A DNA stretch of 64,000 nt from JAKJEP01 sp964580995 (GTDB lineage Bacteria > Planctomycetota > Phycisphaerae > Sedimentisphaerales > SM23-30): contig CAZOMV010000002.1 in assembly GCA_964580995.1 (NCBI GenBank), forward strand, positions 40,960-104,959. Reading direction: 5' to 3'. This document shows positions 26,333-34,904 of this stretch, in pieces. Within the stretch, counting starts at the first letter, position 1, and every line of letters starts with the position of its first letter. A program made the position numbers and the translations under genes. The notes under the pieces are model-generated. The model worked only from the letters and a program-made list of their open reading frames with translations, searched no databases and was not told the DNA's origin.

Positions 26333-27170
26333 CGGTCCGGTCATTCTGGCTGTGGAAGAAACGGGCGAGAGCGGGGAGGAATGGGAATCTCTGCTGGATC
26401 AGACCGGAGAGGATCCTTTGCCGCCCGGGGAAGGGGAAGCCGCTCCGCTCAATCCGCGTTCGGAAACCAGGATGGAGAATCCGGAAAAACGTCCGGTTCA
26501 GGAAAAGGAACATCCGGCGCCGGCAGAAGGGCGGGGACCGGGTTTTGGACCGGGCAGGGGAATGGGGCGTCCTTTTTTTGCACAAACGGACCCGGAGGTT
26601 TTGCTGGAATTTCTCCGCCAGCATGAGCCGGAACTGGCAGCCAGGCTGGAAGCGATGAAAGAGGAAAATCCCCGCCAATATCGACACCGCGTCCATATGC
26701 TGGGACGGATGTACGGACCGGTCATCGAACAGATGAAACTGGATCCGGAAATGGCGGGACTGACCCTCCAGCGAATCAAGCAGCGATTGAAAGTGGAGAA
26801 TACCCTTAAAATAATTCATACGGAAACAAAATCCGAAAGTTCAAAACAAATGACGGGCCAACTGAGGAGTCAGGTTGCCGGTTTGTTTGATATCATTCTT
26901 CAGCAGGAGCAGTTACGGCTGAGCCAGTGGCAGAGCCAGATTACCGAATGGTCGGTTCCCGATGAGTCCGGCGGCAAGGCCGATCCGAATGAGGGGAAAG
27001 ACAAGGGGCCTGCCCGGGGGATGGCGCAGGAGCGGATGCGAAAACTGCAAGAACGCCTGAAGGAACACCAGGTAAGTCTGGAAAACTGGAAGAGCCGCCG
27101 CGAACTGATTATTGATGCCCATATGGAAGAGTTGCTGAATAATTACCAGCCTTTCCCCTGGGGCAGATGA
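26280..27170 (+). CDS. Secreted charged helical protein of the ECF operon
   Basis: A 296-aa exported protein starting MKITFGIAVALLSLVWYSG, a signal peptide. Start 26280 is chosen because AGAAAGGAATATCGTT precedes it; it overlaps the previous gene by 53 bp. A Pro/Glu/Gly-rich linker (to about residue 105) is followed by a long helical, probably coiled-coil region (FLRQHEPELAARLEAMKEENP; RMRKLQERLKEH). The layout recalls CpxP/Spy-type periplasmic chaperone-sensors, but no LTxxQ motif is seen, so the function is unassigned. Ends 7 bp from convergent gatB. Confidence 0.75.
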   Translation: MKITFGIAVALLSLVWYSGPVILAVEETGESGEEWESLLDQTGEDPLPPGEGEAAPLNPRSETRMENPEKRPVQEKEHPAPAEGRGPGFGPGRGMGRPFFAQTDPEVLLEFLRQHEPELAARLEAMKEENPRQYRHRVHMLGRMYGPVIEQMKLDPEMAGLTLQRIKQRLKVENTLKIIHTETKSESSKQMTGQLRSQVAGLFDIILQQEQLRLSQWQSQITEWSVPDESGGKADPNEGKDKGPARGMAQERMRKLQERLKEHQVSLENWKSRRELIIDAHMEELLNNYQPFPWGR

Positions 27171-27177
27171 TAGCGGG

Positions 27178-28641
27178 TCAATCTCTTTTGGCCTTCGCGT
27201 CGAGCAATTGGCCCACCACCTGCGGATTGGCCTGTCCTTTGGTTTTCTGCATGACCTGGCCGAGCAGGAAGCCGCGGGCTTTGCCGGCTTTTTTGCCGCC
27301 GGATTGAAAGTCCTCAAAGGCTTTGGCATGGGCGGCGATTACTTCGTTCACCAGAGCTGCCAAAGCGCCGGCGTCGGACTGCTGAATCAGATTATGGTTT
27401 TGGGCGATTTCTTGCGGATCCCGGGAATCGGCCAGCATCTTTTCAAAAATGGCCGCGCCGGCGGAGGCATTGATGATCCCGTTCTCCAGCAAACTCGCCA
27501 GCTTCGCGACCTGATCGGGGGTGACTCCCAGATCATTGATGGCGATATTCTTTTCATTGGCGATTTTCAGACCGAATTGGGTGATGATATTGGCGATCCG
27601 TTTGGGAAAGCCCCCTAAGCGGATGGCGGTGTCAAAATAATCGGCTGTGGCCCGGTTGCCGGTTAAGACGCTGGCGTCATATTCGTTCAGGCCATATTCT
27701 TCGATGAAGCGTTTCTTCATGGCCAGCGGCAGCTCGGGCATTTCCGACTGGATTCGCGTTAGCCAGGCATCGTCAATCTCCACGGGGACCAGGTCGGGTT
27801 CGGGGAAATACCGGTATTCGTGCGCTTCCTCCTTTTCCCGCTGAAAGACGGTTTCGTTTTTATTGTCGTCCCAGCCGCGGTTCTGCTTGCCGTGGTTTTC
27901 CAGCGTGTAGCCGGGGTCATGCTTCCATTCTTCCAACTGCCGCCACTGCTCGTACGCCACCGACCGCTCCAGGGCGCGGAAGCTGTTGAGATTTTTCACT
28001 TCGCAGATCGGCGTGCGATATTCCTGGCCGTGCTCGCGGATAATCAGATTGATATTCGGCTCGAACCGCATATGCCCCATCTGCATGTTCGCCTCCGAGA
28101 TCCCCAGGAACTGCACGAGTTTCTGCAGTTCGACGGCCAGGATGCGGCATTCTTCCGGGCTGTTCAGGTCCGGCTGGGTGACGATTTCCAGCAGCGGCGT
28201 GCCGGCCCGGTTCAGATCCACCTGCGAATGGTCCAGCCCCTCGTGCAGATTCTTGCCGGCGTCCTCTTCCAGATGGGCGCGGATAATCCGGATGGTCTTC
28301 GTCTGGTCCTCCTCCAGCGGAATGTCCATATACCCGTCAAAACTCATGGGCAGATCGTACTGGCTGATCTGGTAGTTTTTGGGCAGATCGGGATAGTAAT
28401 AGCTCTTGCGGTCCCATTTGGTAAAACGGGCAATCTGGCAATTCAGCGCCAAACCGGCCTTGACGGCGTATTCGTAGGCTGTCTTGTTCATGACCGGCAG
28501 CACCCCCGGCATCCCGATGCACACCGGGCAGACATTGCTGTTGGGCGGATCATTAAACCCCAGCCTGCACCCGCAGAACATCTTCGTCTTCGTCGCCAAC
28601 TGCACGTGTATCTCTAATCCTACCAGTAATTTGACTTCCAT
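27178..28641 (-). CDS. gatB: Asp-tRNA(Asn)/Glu-tRNA(Gln) amidotransferase subunit B
   Basis: A 487-aa subunit that binds misacylated tRNA and phosphorylates its acyl group for amidation. Signatures include VGLEIHVQLATKTKMFCGC (with the zinc-binding Cys), NSNVCPVCIGMPGVLP, SYYYPDLPKNYQISQYD, RAGTPLLEI, and the C-terminal YqeY-like helical domain ending GQANPQVVGQLL. It lies downstream of gatA with a 291-bp gap. Needed because the cell probably forms Asn-tRNA and/or Gln-tRNA indirectly; the local AspRS also looks non-discriminating. Confidence 0.96.
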   Translation of the reverse strand: MEVKLLVGLEIHVQLATKTKMFCGCRLGFNDPPNSNVCPVCIGMPGVLPVMNKTAYEYAVKAGLALNCQIARFTKWDRKSYYYPDLPKNYQISQYDLPMSFDGYMDIPLEEDQTKTIRIIRAHLEEDAGKNLHEGLDHSQVDLNRAGTPLLEIVTQPDLNSPEECRILAVELQKLVQFLGISEANMQMGHMRFEPNINLIIREHGQEYRTPICEVKNLNSFRALERSVAYEQWRQLEEWKHDPGYTLENHGKQNRGWDDNKNETVFQREKEEAHEYRYFPEPDLVPVEIDDAWLTRIQSEMPELPLAMKKRFIEEYGLNEYDASVLTGNRATADYFDTAIRLGGFPKRIANIITQFGLKIANEKNIAINDLGVTPDQVAKLASLLENGIINASAGAAIFEKMLADSRDPQEIAQNHNLIQQSDAGALAALVNEVIAAHAKAFEDFQSGGKKAGKARGFLLGQVMQKTKGQANPQVVGQLLDAKAKRD

Positions 28642-28826
28642 AATATTACTTCTTTACTTCATGATTTCTATCAGACAATATATACATAATATCATATAAA
28701 ATAATAACTTACAGCATATCGGGGGCTTTCATGTATCCTTCCAGTTACATCGTGTTACATAAGATTTTAGGCCCAGAAGGGTGGACTTTGGGCAGTTTTC
28801 TTCGTCCTCCCCATCCGGAACTTGTC

Positions 28827-28841
28827 ATCGCAAATTGCGAT
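28827..28841. promoter_or_regulatory. 15-bp palindrome ATCGCAA-A-TTGCGAT
   Basis: A perfect palindrome around a central A in the gatA-gatB gap. A related palindrome, GTCACAA-A-TTGTGAC, lies 82 bp away at 28909-28923. They share the form NTCRCAAATTGYGAN. Either operator half-sites or leftovers of an ORF6N-type gene, which encodes such a stretch internally (S-Q-I-A-x-S). Confidence 0.4.
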
Positions 28842-28908
28842 TTCAAATTATTATATTCTGGCCGGCTATAATCTTTGGTTTGATTCTGTACCATATTTTT
28901 TATTTGAG

Positions 28909-28923
28909 GTCACAAATTGTGAC
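28909..28923. promoter_or_regulatory. 15-bp palindrome GTCACAA-A-TTGTGAC
   Basis: A perfect palindrome (17 bp with the flanking G/C) that ends 9 bp from the gatA stop codon. It is the partner of the palindrome at 28827. Role uncertain. Confidence 0.4.
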
Positions 28924-28932
28924 CCCATATCT

Positions 28933-30405
28933 CTACAATGCAGGTTGTTTCATGTGATAATCCGTCTTACTCTCAAACATCCGGGCGATCCGCAGCAGTT
29001 TATCTTCGGTAAAGGTCGGGCTGAGGATTTGCAGGCCAATCGGCAAACCATCCCGGTTGAAGCCGCAGGGGATGCTGAGGGCGGGGATGCCGGCGAGGTT
29101 CACGGCAATGGTGTAGATATCCGAAAGGTACATCGTCAGCGGATCGTTGATCTTCTGCCCGATCTTGAAAGCGACTTCCGGGGCGGTCGGGCACATCAGG
29201 CAATCGACCTTTTCAAAGGCGTTGGTAAAATCCTGGCGAATCAGGTTGCGGACCTTCAGGGCCTTGAGGTAATAGGCGTCATAATAGCCGGCGCTGAGGG
29301 CGTAGGTGCCGAGCATGATGCGGCGTTTGACTTCGTCGCCGAAACCTTCGGCGCGGGAGGAATTATAGACATCGATATAATCCTTCGGCTGGGCGGTGCG
29401 GTGGCCGTAATGCACGCCATCGTAGCGGGCCAGGTTGCTGGATGCCTCCGCCGTCGCCACCAGATAATAGGCGGCGATGGCGTATTTCATATGGGGCAGG
29501 TTCACCTCGATACATTCAGCGCCCAGATCCTGGTACACCTGGATCGCGTCGCGGATCGATTTTTCGACCTGGCTGTCCAGGCCTTCCACTTCGAAAAATT
29601 CTTTGGCGATACCGATTTTGAGATTTTCCATCGGTTTGTCGATATTACTAAGATAGTCGGGGATGGGAGCCATATCCTCGGTAACGCTGGTGCTGTCGCG
29701 TTCATCGTGACCGGCGAGGACCTGCAATAGCAGCGCGGCATCGGTCACATTGGTGGCAAAGGGGCCGATCTGATCGAGACTGCTGCCGTAGGCGACCAGG
29801 CCATAGCGGCTGACGCGGCCATAGGTGGGCTTGAGTCCTACGACGCCGCAGAAGCTGGCCGGCAGGTGGATCGAGCCGCCGGTATCGCTGCCGAGGGAGG
29901 CGTAGCACATGCGTGCGGCTACCGCCGCGGCGGAACCGCCGGAACTGCCGCCGGGTACCCGGGTATGGTCCCACGGATTGACGGTTTTTTTCAGGCCGGA
30001 GTTTTCGCAGCTCGAACCCATCGCAAACTCATCCATATTGCATTTGCCGATAATCCCCGCATCCGCCGCCTCCAGCCGGTCAATCACGTGGGCATTGTAG
30101 GGAGCACGAAAATTCTCCAGCATCTTCGAGGCACAGGTTGTCGTGCCAAAGCGAGTGCACATGTTGTCTTTGACCGCGATGGGGACGCCGGCCAGCAGGC
30201 CGACGGATCGGCCGGCGGCGATTTTTTCATCGACCTGGCTGGCTGTGGCCAGGGCGGCTTCCTGGGTAATACTGATAAACGCCCCAATGGAACCGTCCAG
30301 CCGCTCCATCCGCCCCAGCGCCGCCCGCGTCGCCACCACGCTGGTGATTTCCCGCCTTACTATCTTTTCCCGCAGTTCCTTTACCGTTATGTTTTCAGGT
30401 ATCAT
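28933..30405 (-). CDS. gatA: Asp-tRNA(Asn)/Glu-tRNA(Gln) amidotransferase subunit A
   Basis: A 490-aa amidase-signature enzyme that hydrolyses glutamine and passes ammonia to GatB. The Ser-cisSer-Lys triad is visible: Lys in PIAVKDNMC, cis-Ser in GGSSGGSAAAVAA, nucleophile Ser in GSDTGGSIHLPAS. The region NMDEFAMGSSCENS and C-terminal IGLQILSPTF are typical. A CACAGAG inverted repeat lies directly upstream, separating it from the esterase gene that splits the gat cluster. Confidence 0.96.
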   Translation of the reverse strand: MIPENITVKELREKIVRREITSVVATRAALGRMERLDGSIGAFISITQEAALATASQVDEKIAAGRSVGLLAGVPIAVKDNMCTRFGTTTCASKMLENFRAPYNAHVIDRLEAADAGIIGKCNMDEFAMGSSCENSGLKKTVNPWDHTRVPGGSSGGSAAAVAARMCYASLGSDTGGSIHLPASFCGVVGLKPTYGRVSRYGLVAYGSSLDQIGPFATNVTDAALLLQVLAGHDERDSTSVTEDMAPIPDYLSNIDKPMENLKIGIAKEFFEVEGLDSQVEKSIRDAIQVYQDLGAECIEVNLPHMKYAIAAYYLVATAEASSNLARYDGVHYGHRTAQPKDYIDVYNSSRAEGFGDEVKRRIMLGTYALSAGYYDAYYLKALKVRNLIRQDFTNAFEKVDCLMCPTAPEVAFKIGQKINDPLTMYLSDIYTIAVNLAGIPALSIPCGFNRDGLPIGLQILSPTFTEDKLLRIARMFESKTDYHMKQPAL

Positions 30406-30421
30406 TTTTTATTCCATTTTT

Positions 30422-30491
30422 CTCTGTGTCCCTCTGTGTGCTCTGTGGTTAAATATATTTTAAACCACAGAGATTACAGAGATTCACAGAG
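30422..30491. repeat. CACAGAG-type inverted repeat
   Basis: Two imperfect ~32-nt arms (CTCTGTG...TGTGGTTAAA and TTTAAACCACAG...CACAGAG) surround a short AT loop. A related unpaired copy (CTTTGTGCCCTCGGTGATC..) is at 63731-63761. This is a common dispersed element in planctomycete and related genomes, here sitting inside the gat cluster between the esterase and gatA. Confidence 0.7.
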
Positions 30492-30529
30492 TTTATAACA
30501 CAAATCTTTGTACACCATCTTTTTCCCGC

Positions 30530-31276
30530 CTACTTTTTCTGTTGCTCCATCAGCCACTCATACAGTTCCGGATTGTTATACGTTTCCGTCCAGGCATCAT
30601 GCCCCGCCTCCGGATACACCGTGAATTGGACGTTCCCGCCGCACGCCTTCAGGGCATTCACCATCTCTTCCGATTTCGCCAGCGGCACCGCCGTATCCTT
30701 GGCCCCGTGAAAGGCCCAGACGGGAACATTTTTCAAGTCACACGCCCGCCAGCTCTGGCCCCCGCCGCAAATGGGAACCACCGCCGCAAACCGGTCCGGA
30801 TAGGTACTCCCCAGCTCCCACGACCCAAACCCGCCCATACTTAAGCCCGTCAGATACACCCGCGCGGGGTCCACATCGTAGCTGGCGATTATCTCATCCA
30901 GCAGGCCGATCAGCGATTCCGCCTTATTGGTCCACGTCTTCCCCTCCGGACATTGCGGCGAAACCACAATAAAGGGAAAGGTTTTATCCCGTTCGGCAAT
31001 CATAGGCGGCCCATGCACTTTCACCTTCTCCAGATTCTCGCCCCGCTCTCCCGCACCATGCAAGAACAGAATCAGCGGCCACTTCTTCTCTGCCCGGCTA
31101 TAATCCTCTGGCAGGAACAGCAAATATGGCATCTCCACCGAAACCTGCTTCGCAAAAGTCATGGCCTGCTGCCCCGTCTGGATGGCAGGCTTCTGAACCG
31201 GTTTCGATACCGTAGTCTCGCAGCCGGCCAAAACCACCGCCAAAACCAAACAAATAACAGAAAGTCCTTTTTTCAT
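30530..31276 (-). CDS. Lipoprotein alpha/beta-hydrolase, probable esterase
   Basis: A 248-aa lipoprotein: signal MKKGLSVICLVLAVVLAGC with a lipobox Cys at residue 19. The hydrolase core has the oxyanion region LFLHGAGERGEN, nucleophile elbow GLSMGGFGSW, Asp in GAKDTAVPL and His in AGHDAW, so the triad is complete. It belongs to the dienelactone-hydrolase/phospholipase-carboxylesterase group often annotated as predicted peptidase or feruloyl-esterase-like. It sits between gatC (37 bp upstream) and gatA on the same strand. A role in outer-surface polysaccharide or ester breakdown is inferred. Confidence 0.87.
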   Translation of the reverse strand: MKKGLSVICLVLAVVLAGCETTVSKPVQKPAIQTGQQAMTFAKQVSVEMPYLLFLPEDYSRAEKKWPLILFLHGAGERGENLEKVKVHGPPMIAERDKTFPFIVVSPQCPEGKTWTNKAESLIGLLDEIIASYDVDPARVYLTGLSMGGFGSWELGSTYPDRFAAVVPICGGGQSWRACDLKNVPVWAFHGAKDTAVPLAKSEEMVNALKACGGNVQFTVYPEAGHDAWTETYNNPELYEWLMEQQKK

Positions 31277-31312
31277 ATCTTCGTTTCCTTTGTTATCTTT
31301 TGTAAAAAATCT

Positions 31313-31618
31313 TCACGCCCCCGCCTCGCCCAGCACCTTGGGCACCGAGAAAAACGCCCCATCCCGCTGCGGGGCATTCTTCAGCGCCTCCTCATTGCTC
31401 AGCGATGGCCGGATCACATCCTCCCGCAGCACATTATGCACCGGCAGGCAATGGGCCAGCGGCTCCACATCCTGCGTGTCCAGCTCATCCAACTGCGCCA
31501 CATAATCCAGAATGGCGCTAAGCTGGCCGGTGAACAGGGTAATTTCCTGGTCCGTGCAGTTCAGCCGCGCCAGCTTGGCCACCTGCCGCACCTGTTGTTC
31601 TGTCAATCGCTCACTCAT
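31313..31618 (-). CDS. gatC: Asp-tRNA(Asn)/Glu-tRNA(Gln) amidotransferase subunit C
   Basis: A 101-aa subunit that wraps around GatA and stabilises GatAB. The pattern VRQVAKLARLNCTDQEI, then LDELDTQDVEPLAH, then LREDVI and the C-terminal FFSVPKVL is diagnostic. Start at 31618 is preferred because GAGGA lies 7 nt upstream; an ATG four codons earlier is possible. It is first in the gatC-esterase-gatA-gatB series. Confidence 0.93.
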   Translation of the reverse strand: MSERLTEQQVRQVAKLARLNCTDQEITLFTGQLSAILDYVAQLDELDTQDVEPLAHCLPVHNVLREDVIRPSLSNEEALKNAPQRDGAFFSVPKVLGEAGA

Positions 31619-31844
31619 CGGCTTCCTCATATTCAGATTTCTAACTCGGTCCCTGACCCCAGCAGGACAGGGAATTCAACAGACTATTCAATTAATCCAA
31701 CATACTATCACAGCCAGAGAGGTTTTTCCAGAAAAGAATAAACTCCCGACCTTACGGCTCGACCGATTATAAATGCCGATCTGACATGGAATTATATTTG
31801 CCCCCTGCCTTTCCCGCCGGTTCCCGATTTCCACTTTATACAAC

Positions 31845-31877
31845 ACGGCCCGACTGGATAGCCAGCCGGGCCGTTTT
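31845..31877. terminator. Hairpin after the 265-aa dockerin-tail gene
   Basis: Stem ACGGCCCG / CGGGCCGT (31845-31852 and 31867-31874) with an inner CTGG/CCAG stem. Runs of T on the + strand and A before the stem suggest a terminator, possibly bidirectional. The same arrangement follows the neighbouring paralogue at about 32851. Confidence 0.55.
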
Positions 31878-31895
31878 TACCTGATAAAAGCTGGT

Positions 31896-32693
31896 TTATT
31901 CACAAATTGTATTACTCTGGTCATTGCAGTCCAGCCAACTCTGGGCGAAGATAGCAAAATCTTCCAGATTCACATAGCAGTCCCAATTAAAATCCATCGG
32001 AAGCTGGGTCGTACAACTGTCACTGATGGCAAAAGAAACGGCATTCCAATCCGTATTAGCCAAATCTGCCGGGCCATGCGCACAGACCATCACATCGATT
32101 GTATCGCCGGCTGTCACCTCGCAGGTATCGGAAAACGCCATGGGGCTTTCGGGTGTTACACCTATTTGTTCCAGCAGGACCGTGCGCTGATTGGGATCCG
32201 CGGCAACACTTTTCACGATGTAAGCATCTACCAGGCCTCCCTGGCTCAGATACATGGAGGCATCTATGGAGACGACACTGGGAGCAGCAAACGAGGCAGG
32301 AGCGGTCCAGCGGATCAGGGCAGGGACTTCCACGGCAGGCCCCGTAGTAGTATAACCGGGTTTCATGCCATGCACTCCGGCTGGCACGCCGACTTCGGGT
32401 CCAACCCAAAGATGCGGTGCAGCCCCCTGCCATTCCTTCAACCACAATATGTTAGCCCCTACCCTTACCCCACTATCCTCCAACAATCCCTCATAGATAG
32501 GAATTCTATTGGGATCGGTGGGATCGCCTACAGCGTATCCATAGGACCAGATGCCATTGTCATTGATAGAGGCATTCATATCGGTATTTACATTCCAGAC
32601 ATCCGCCGAGGCAAGACTGCATACAGACACATTTACCACGGTGATCAGCGTCCCTATAGCCAGGAAACATTTTAAACTTATTTTCGTTTTCAT
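31896..32693 (-). CDS. Secreted dockerin-tail protein, one beta-domain
   Basis: A 265-aa exported protein with signal peptide (about residues 1-30). One domain begins VWNVNTDMNASINDNGIWSYGY and spans about 200 residues. A short dockerin-like tail at the C-terminus reads FNWDCYVNLEDFAIFAQSWLDC. This tail is characteristic of Phycisphaerae secreted proteins. The domain is homologous to the two tandem domains of the next gene upstream. Ribosome site GGAG lies 10 nt before the ATG. Function unknown; probably exposed at the cell surface. Confidence 0.8.
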   Translation of the reverse strand: MKTKISLKCFLAIGTLITVVNVSVCSLASADVWNVNTDMNASINDNGIWSYGYAVGDPTDPNRIPIYEGLLEDSGVRVGANILWLKEWQGAAPHLWVGPEVGVPAGVHGMKPGYTTTGPAVEVPALIRWTAPASFAAPSVVSIDASMYLSQGGLVDAYIVKSVAADPNQRTVLLEQIGVTPESPMAFSDTCEVTAGDTIDVMVCAHGPADLANTDWNAVSFAISDSCTTQLPMDFNWDCYVNLEDFAIFAQSWLDCNDQSNTICE

Positions 32694-32850
32694 TTTTATT
32701 ATTCTCCAAAACTATTTTTGTACCACATTCTAAATTCAAAAGCGGACGACTATCCGTGAGCCGGATACTTTCCCAGATCAAATCAGGATCTGCTCTTTCC
32801 ACCAACTTCTTCTCTTTGTTCTTTTCACAACATTTCCATTGTGGATCATT

Positions 32851-32881
32851 CGAACCGGCCGGATACCTAACCCGGCCGGTT
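32851..32881. terminator. Hairpin after the 441-aa dockerin-tail gene
   Basis: Arms AACCGGCCGG and CCGGCCGGTT are perfectly complementary around ATACCTAAC. The sequence between hairpin and stop codon matches that of the paralogue at 31877-31896, so the 3' region was duplicated with the gene. Confidence 0.6.
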
Positions 32882-32900
32882 TTACCGGATGAAAGTTGGT

Positions 32901-34226
32901 TTATTGACAACCTGGATCACTGATGTCATTGCAGTCCAGCCAGCTTTGGGCGAAAATGGCAAGATCTTCCAGGTTCACATAGCAATCCTCATTAAAGTCC
33001 ATGGGAAGGTAAGTCACACAGGTTAGAAAACCTTCGGATATGGTAATCGAAGTAGCCGTCCAATCGCTCACCGCCGCACCTGCCGGACCAAGCATACAAT
33101 CAATGGTGTCGCCTGCTACAATCGTGCATTCCGTTTTAGACGCAAAGGGGGCTGCGATGGATACACCATTTTTTGCATCCAGGATCGTTTGCTGATTGGC
33201 ATCCCCGGCAATGCTTTTCACTACTTTAACATCTACCAAGCCACCGGGTCTGGTTGGTTGAAATGATGCTTCAATTATGATATTAATAGGAGTAACAATG
33301 GCGGCAGGGGCGGTCCAGCGGAATATGGCTGGTTCACCGCCTGCACCAGGGTGCATACCATGCATGCCACGGGGCACATCAACACCTGCGCTGCCTTTCC
33401 AAATGTGTGGTCCCCCGTGAGTGCCTTCTACCCAAATAAATCGTTCTCCTGCTACCGCACGAACATCATCGATCAAGCCTTCAAAGACAGTAAAATTGGG
33501 ATCGCCGTATCCATAGGACCAGATGCCATTATCATTGACAGAGGTATCCATGTCTGTATTCAGATCCCACGGGGTAACACCAGGATCTTTTGGCGCATCG
33601 GTGATGGTAATAGCTGTCGTAGTCCAATCATTAGCTGGGCTGCCTGCCGGGCCGACCATAAAATCAATCGTGTCGCCTGCTGCAACCGTGCAGGGAGTTG
33701 AAAACGTAACGCCGTCTGCGGAGGTTATACCTGTTTCACGCAGTAAAAACGTTTGCTGATTGGGATCCCCTGCCACGCTTTTCACGATAATAACATCTAC
33801 CACGCCAGAGTTGACGGGCTGAAACCATCCATGAATTGACATATTAGTAGGAGTAACGATAGTGGCAGGAGCGGTCCAGCGGATTACGGCTGGGACATCA
33901 CCTCCAAGGGTTTTCACACCGCCATTCATGCCATGGAATCCAAGGGGCACTCCAACAAGGGATCCAACGAAAATGTGTGGAACCGCACCATTCACGTCCT
34001 TGATCCAGATATTATTTGTTCCTCCGGATGAACCCCCATTATCCAGTAACCCTTTATAGGCAACTATGTTAGGATCGTTTGGATCAAATTCCGCATATCC
34101 ATAGGACCAGATGCCATTATCGCCTATGGATGCGTTCATATCCGTATTCACATCCCAGGTAGTCGCCGAGGCAATACTGCCTAGAGACACACCCAGCATT
34201 GCAATCAACACCAGTACCTTTTTCAT
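32901..34226 (-). CDS. Secreted dockerin-tail protein, two tandem beta-domains
   Basis: A 441-aa exported protein: signal MKKVLVLIAMLGVSLGSIASA, then two copies of the domain starting WDVNTDMNASIGDNGIWSYGY and WDLNTDMDTSVNDNGIWSYGY, then the dockerin-like tail NLEDLAIFAQSWLDC. Each copy ends with an AGDTID-(F/C)M motif. Start at 34226 has GGAGGAAAGTAAG upstream; a 30-codon upstream extension is not supported. It is a tandem paralogue of the 265-aa gene downstream. Function unknown; modular surface or adhesion-type role inferred. Confidence 0.82.
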   Translation of the reverse strand: MKKVLVLIAMLGVSLGSIASATTWDVNTDMNASIGDNGIWSYGYAEFDPNDPNIVAYKGLLDNGGSSGGTNNIWIKDVNGAVPHIFVGSLVGVPLGFHGMNGGVKTLGGDVPAVIRWTAPATIVTPTNMSIHGWFQPVNSGVVDVIIVKSVAGDPNQQTFLLRETGITSADGVTFSTPCTVAAGDTIDFMVGPAGSPANDWTTTAITITDAPKDPGVTPWDLNTDMDTSVNDNGIWSYGYGDPNFTVFEGLIDDVRAVAGERFIWVEGTHGGPHIWKGSAGVDVPRGMHGMHPGAGGEPAIFRWTAPAAIVTPINIIIEASFQPTRPGGLVDVKVVKSIAGDANQQTILDAKNGVSIAAPFASKTECTIVAGDTIDCMLGPAGAAVSDWTATSITISEGFLTCVTYLPMDFNEDCYVNLEDLAIFAQSWLDCNDISDPGCQ

Positions 34227-34575
34227 CTTACTTTCCTCCGATTGGCAAAACGGTTTTTCTCGCTTTGTCAATTTGTAAAAAAGACCATACAATAAAACAC
34301 ACGCACTTTCGTGCACATATACAGAAAACTACGTACGGATGAGATTATGATTTGCACACGTAACAAGAAGAGAACACAGACAAAATCCAAGTGAAGCGTT
34401 TTCTCATCCTTTGAATTTATACGTTAATCATAACGACATGATAACAAGTTGTCAAGCGAAAAGTAACAATAGCATAAGGGATAAATATTTTATAAATAAG
34501 AAGTTGCGCTAATTTAACTTCTTATTTCATAACAATTTAACCCATGTCGTCGGTGGTTTTCCAAGACTTGATTGA
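34227..34575. other. Intergenic region upstream of the two-domain dockerin gene
   Basis: A gene-free AT-rich stretch with a small GCAC-GAAA-GTGC hairpin near 34304-34315. It should contain the promoter of the minus-strand secreted-protein gene. No other structure is apparent. Confidence 0.45.
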
Positions 34576-34604
34576 AAAAAAACGAGGCTTGGGGCCTCGT
34601 TTTA
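34574..34604 (-). terminator. Rho-independent terminator of rpmB
   Basis: On the minus strand an 8-bp stem AACGAGGC / GCCTCGTT (34581-34588 and 34594-34601) with a 5-nt loop is followed by eight Ts (A-run 34575-34582). It lies about 31 bp after the rpmB stop. Confidence 0.85.
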
Positions 34605-34634
34605 TAAAATCGATTCATATTTTGGTATAATTCG

Positions 34635-34904
34635 TTATGCGGTTGCTTTTTCTGGTTCGCCGCTCCAGTTCCGTTTGGGGGATTTAGTGACCATACCGTT
34701 GCGAATGGCTTTGGCGGAGACCCGCAGGCGGACAATCTTACCATCCACCAGGGCCCGGACCTTCTGGATATTGGGTTTGAACTTGCGTTTGCTGATCCCG
34801 GTTATCTTGCGACCGACTCCGCCTAAGTATTTGGCTTTACCGCGCCGGGAGATGCTCCGACCAGCCCGGGTTCGTTTACCTGTTATTTGACATACTCGCG
34901 ACAT
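34635..34904 (-). CDS. rpmB: 50S ribosomal protein L28
   Basis: An 89-aa ribosomal protein: MSRVCQITGKRTRAGRSISR, then the conserved GGVGRKITGISKRKFKPN and VRALVDGKIVRLRVSAKAI. The C-terminal extension SGEPEKATA is variable. The protein is very basic, as expected. The gene stands alone with its own terminator; an AT-rich promoter region of about 300 bp lies upstream. Confidence 0.95.
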   Translation of the reverse strand: MSRVCQITGKRTRAGRSISRRGKAKYLGGVGRKITGISKRKFKPNIQKVRALVDGKIVRLRVSAKAIRNGMVTKSPKRNWSGEPEKATA

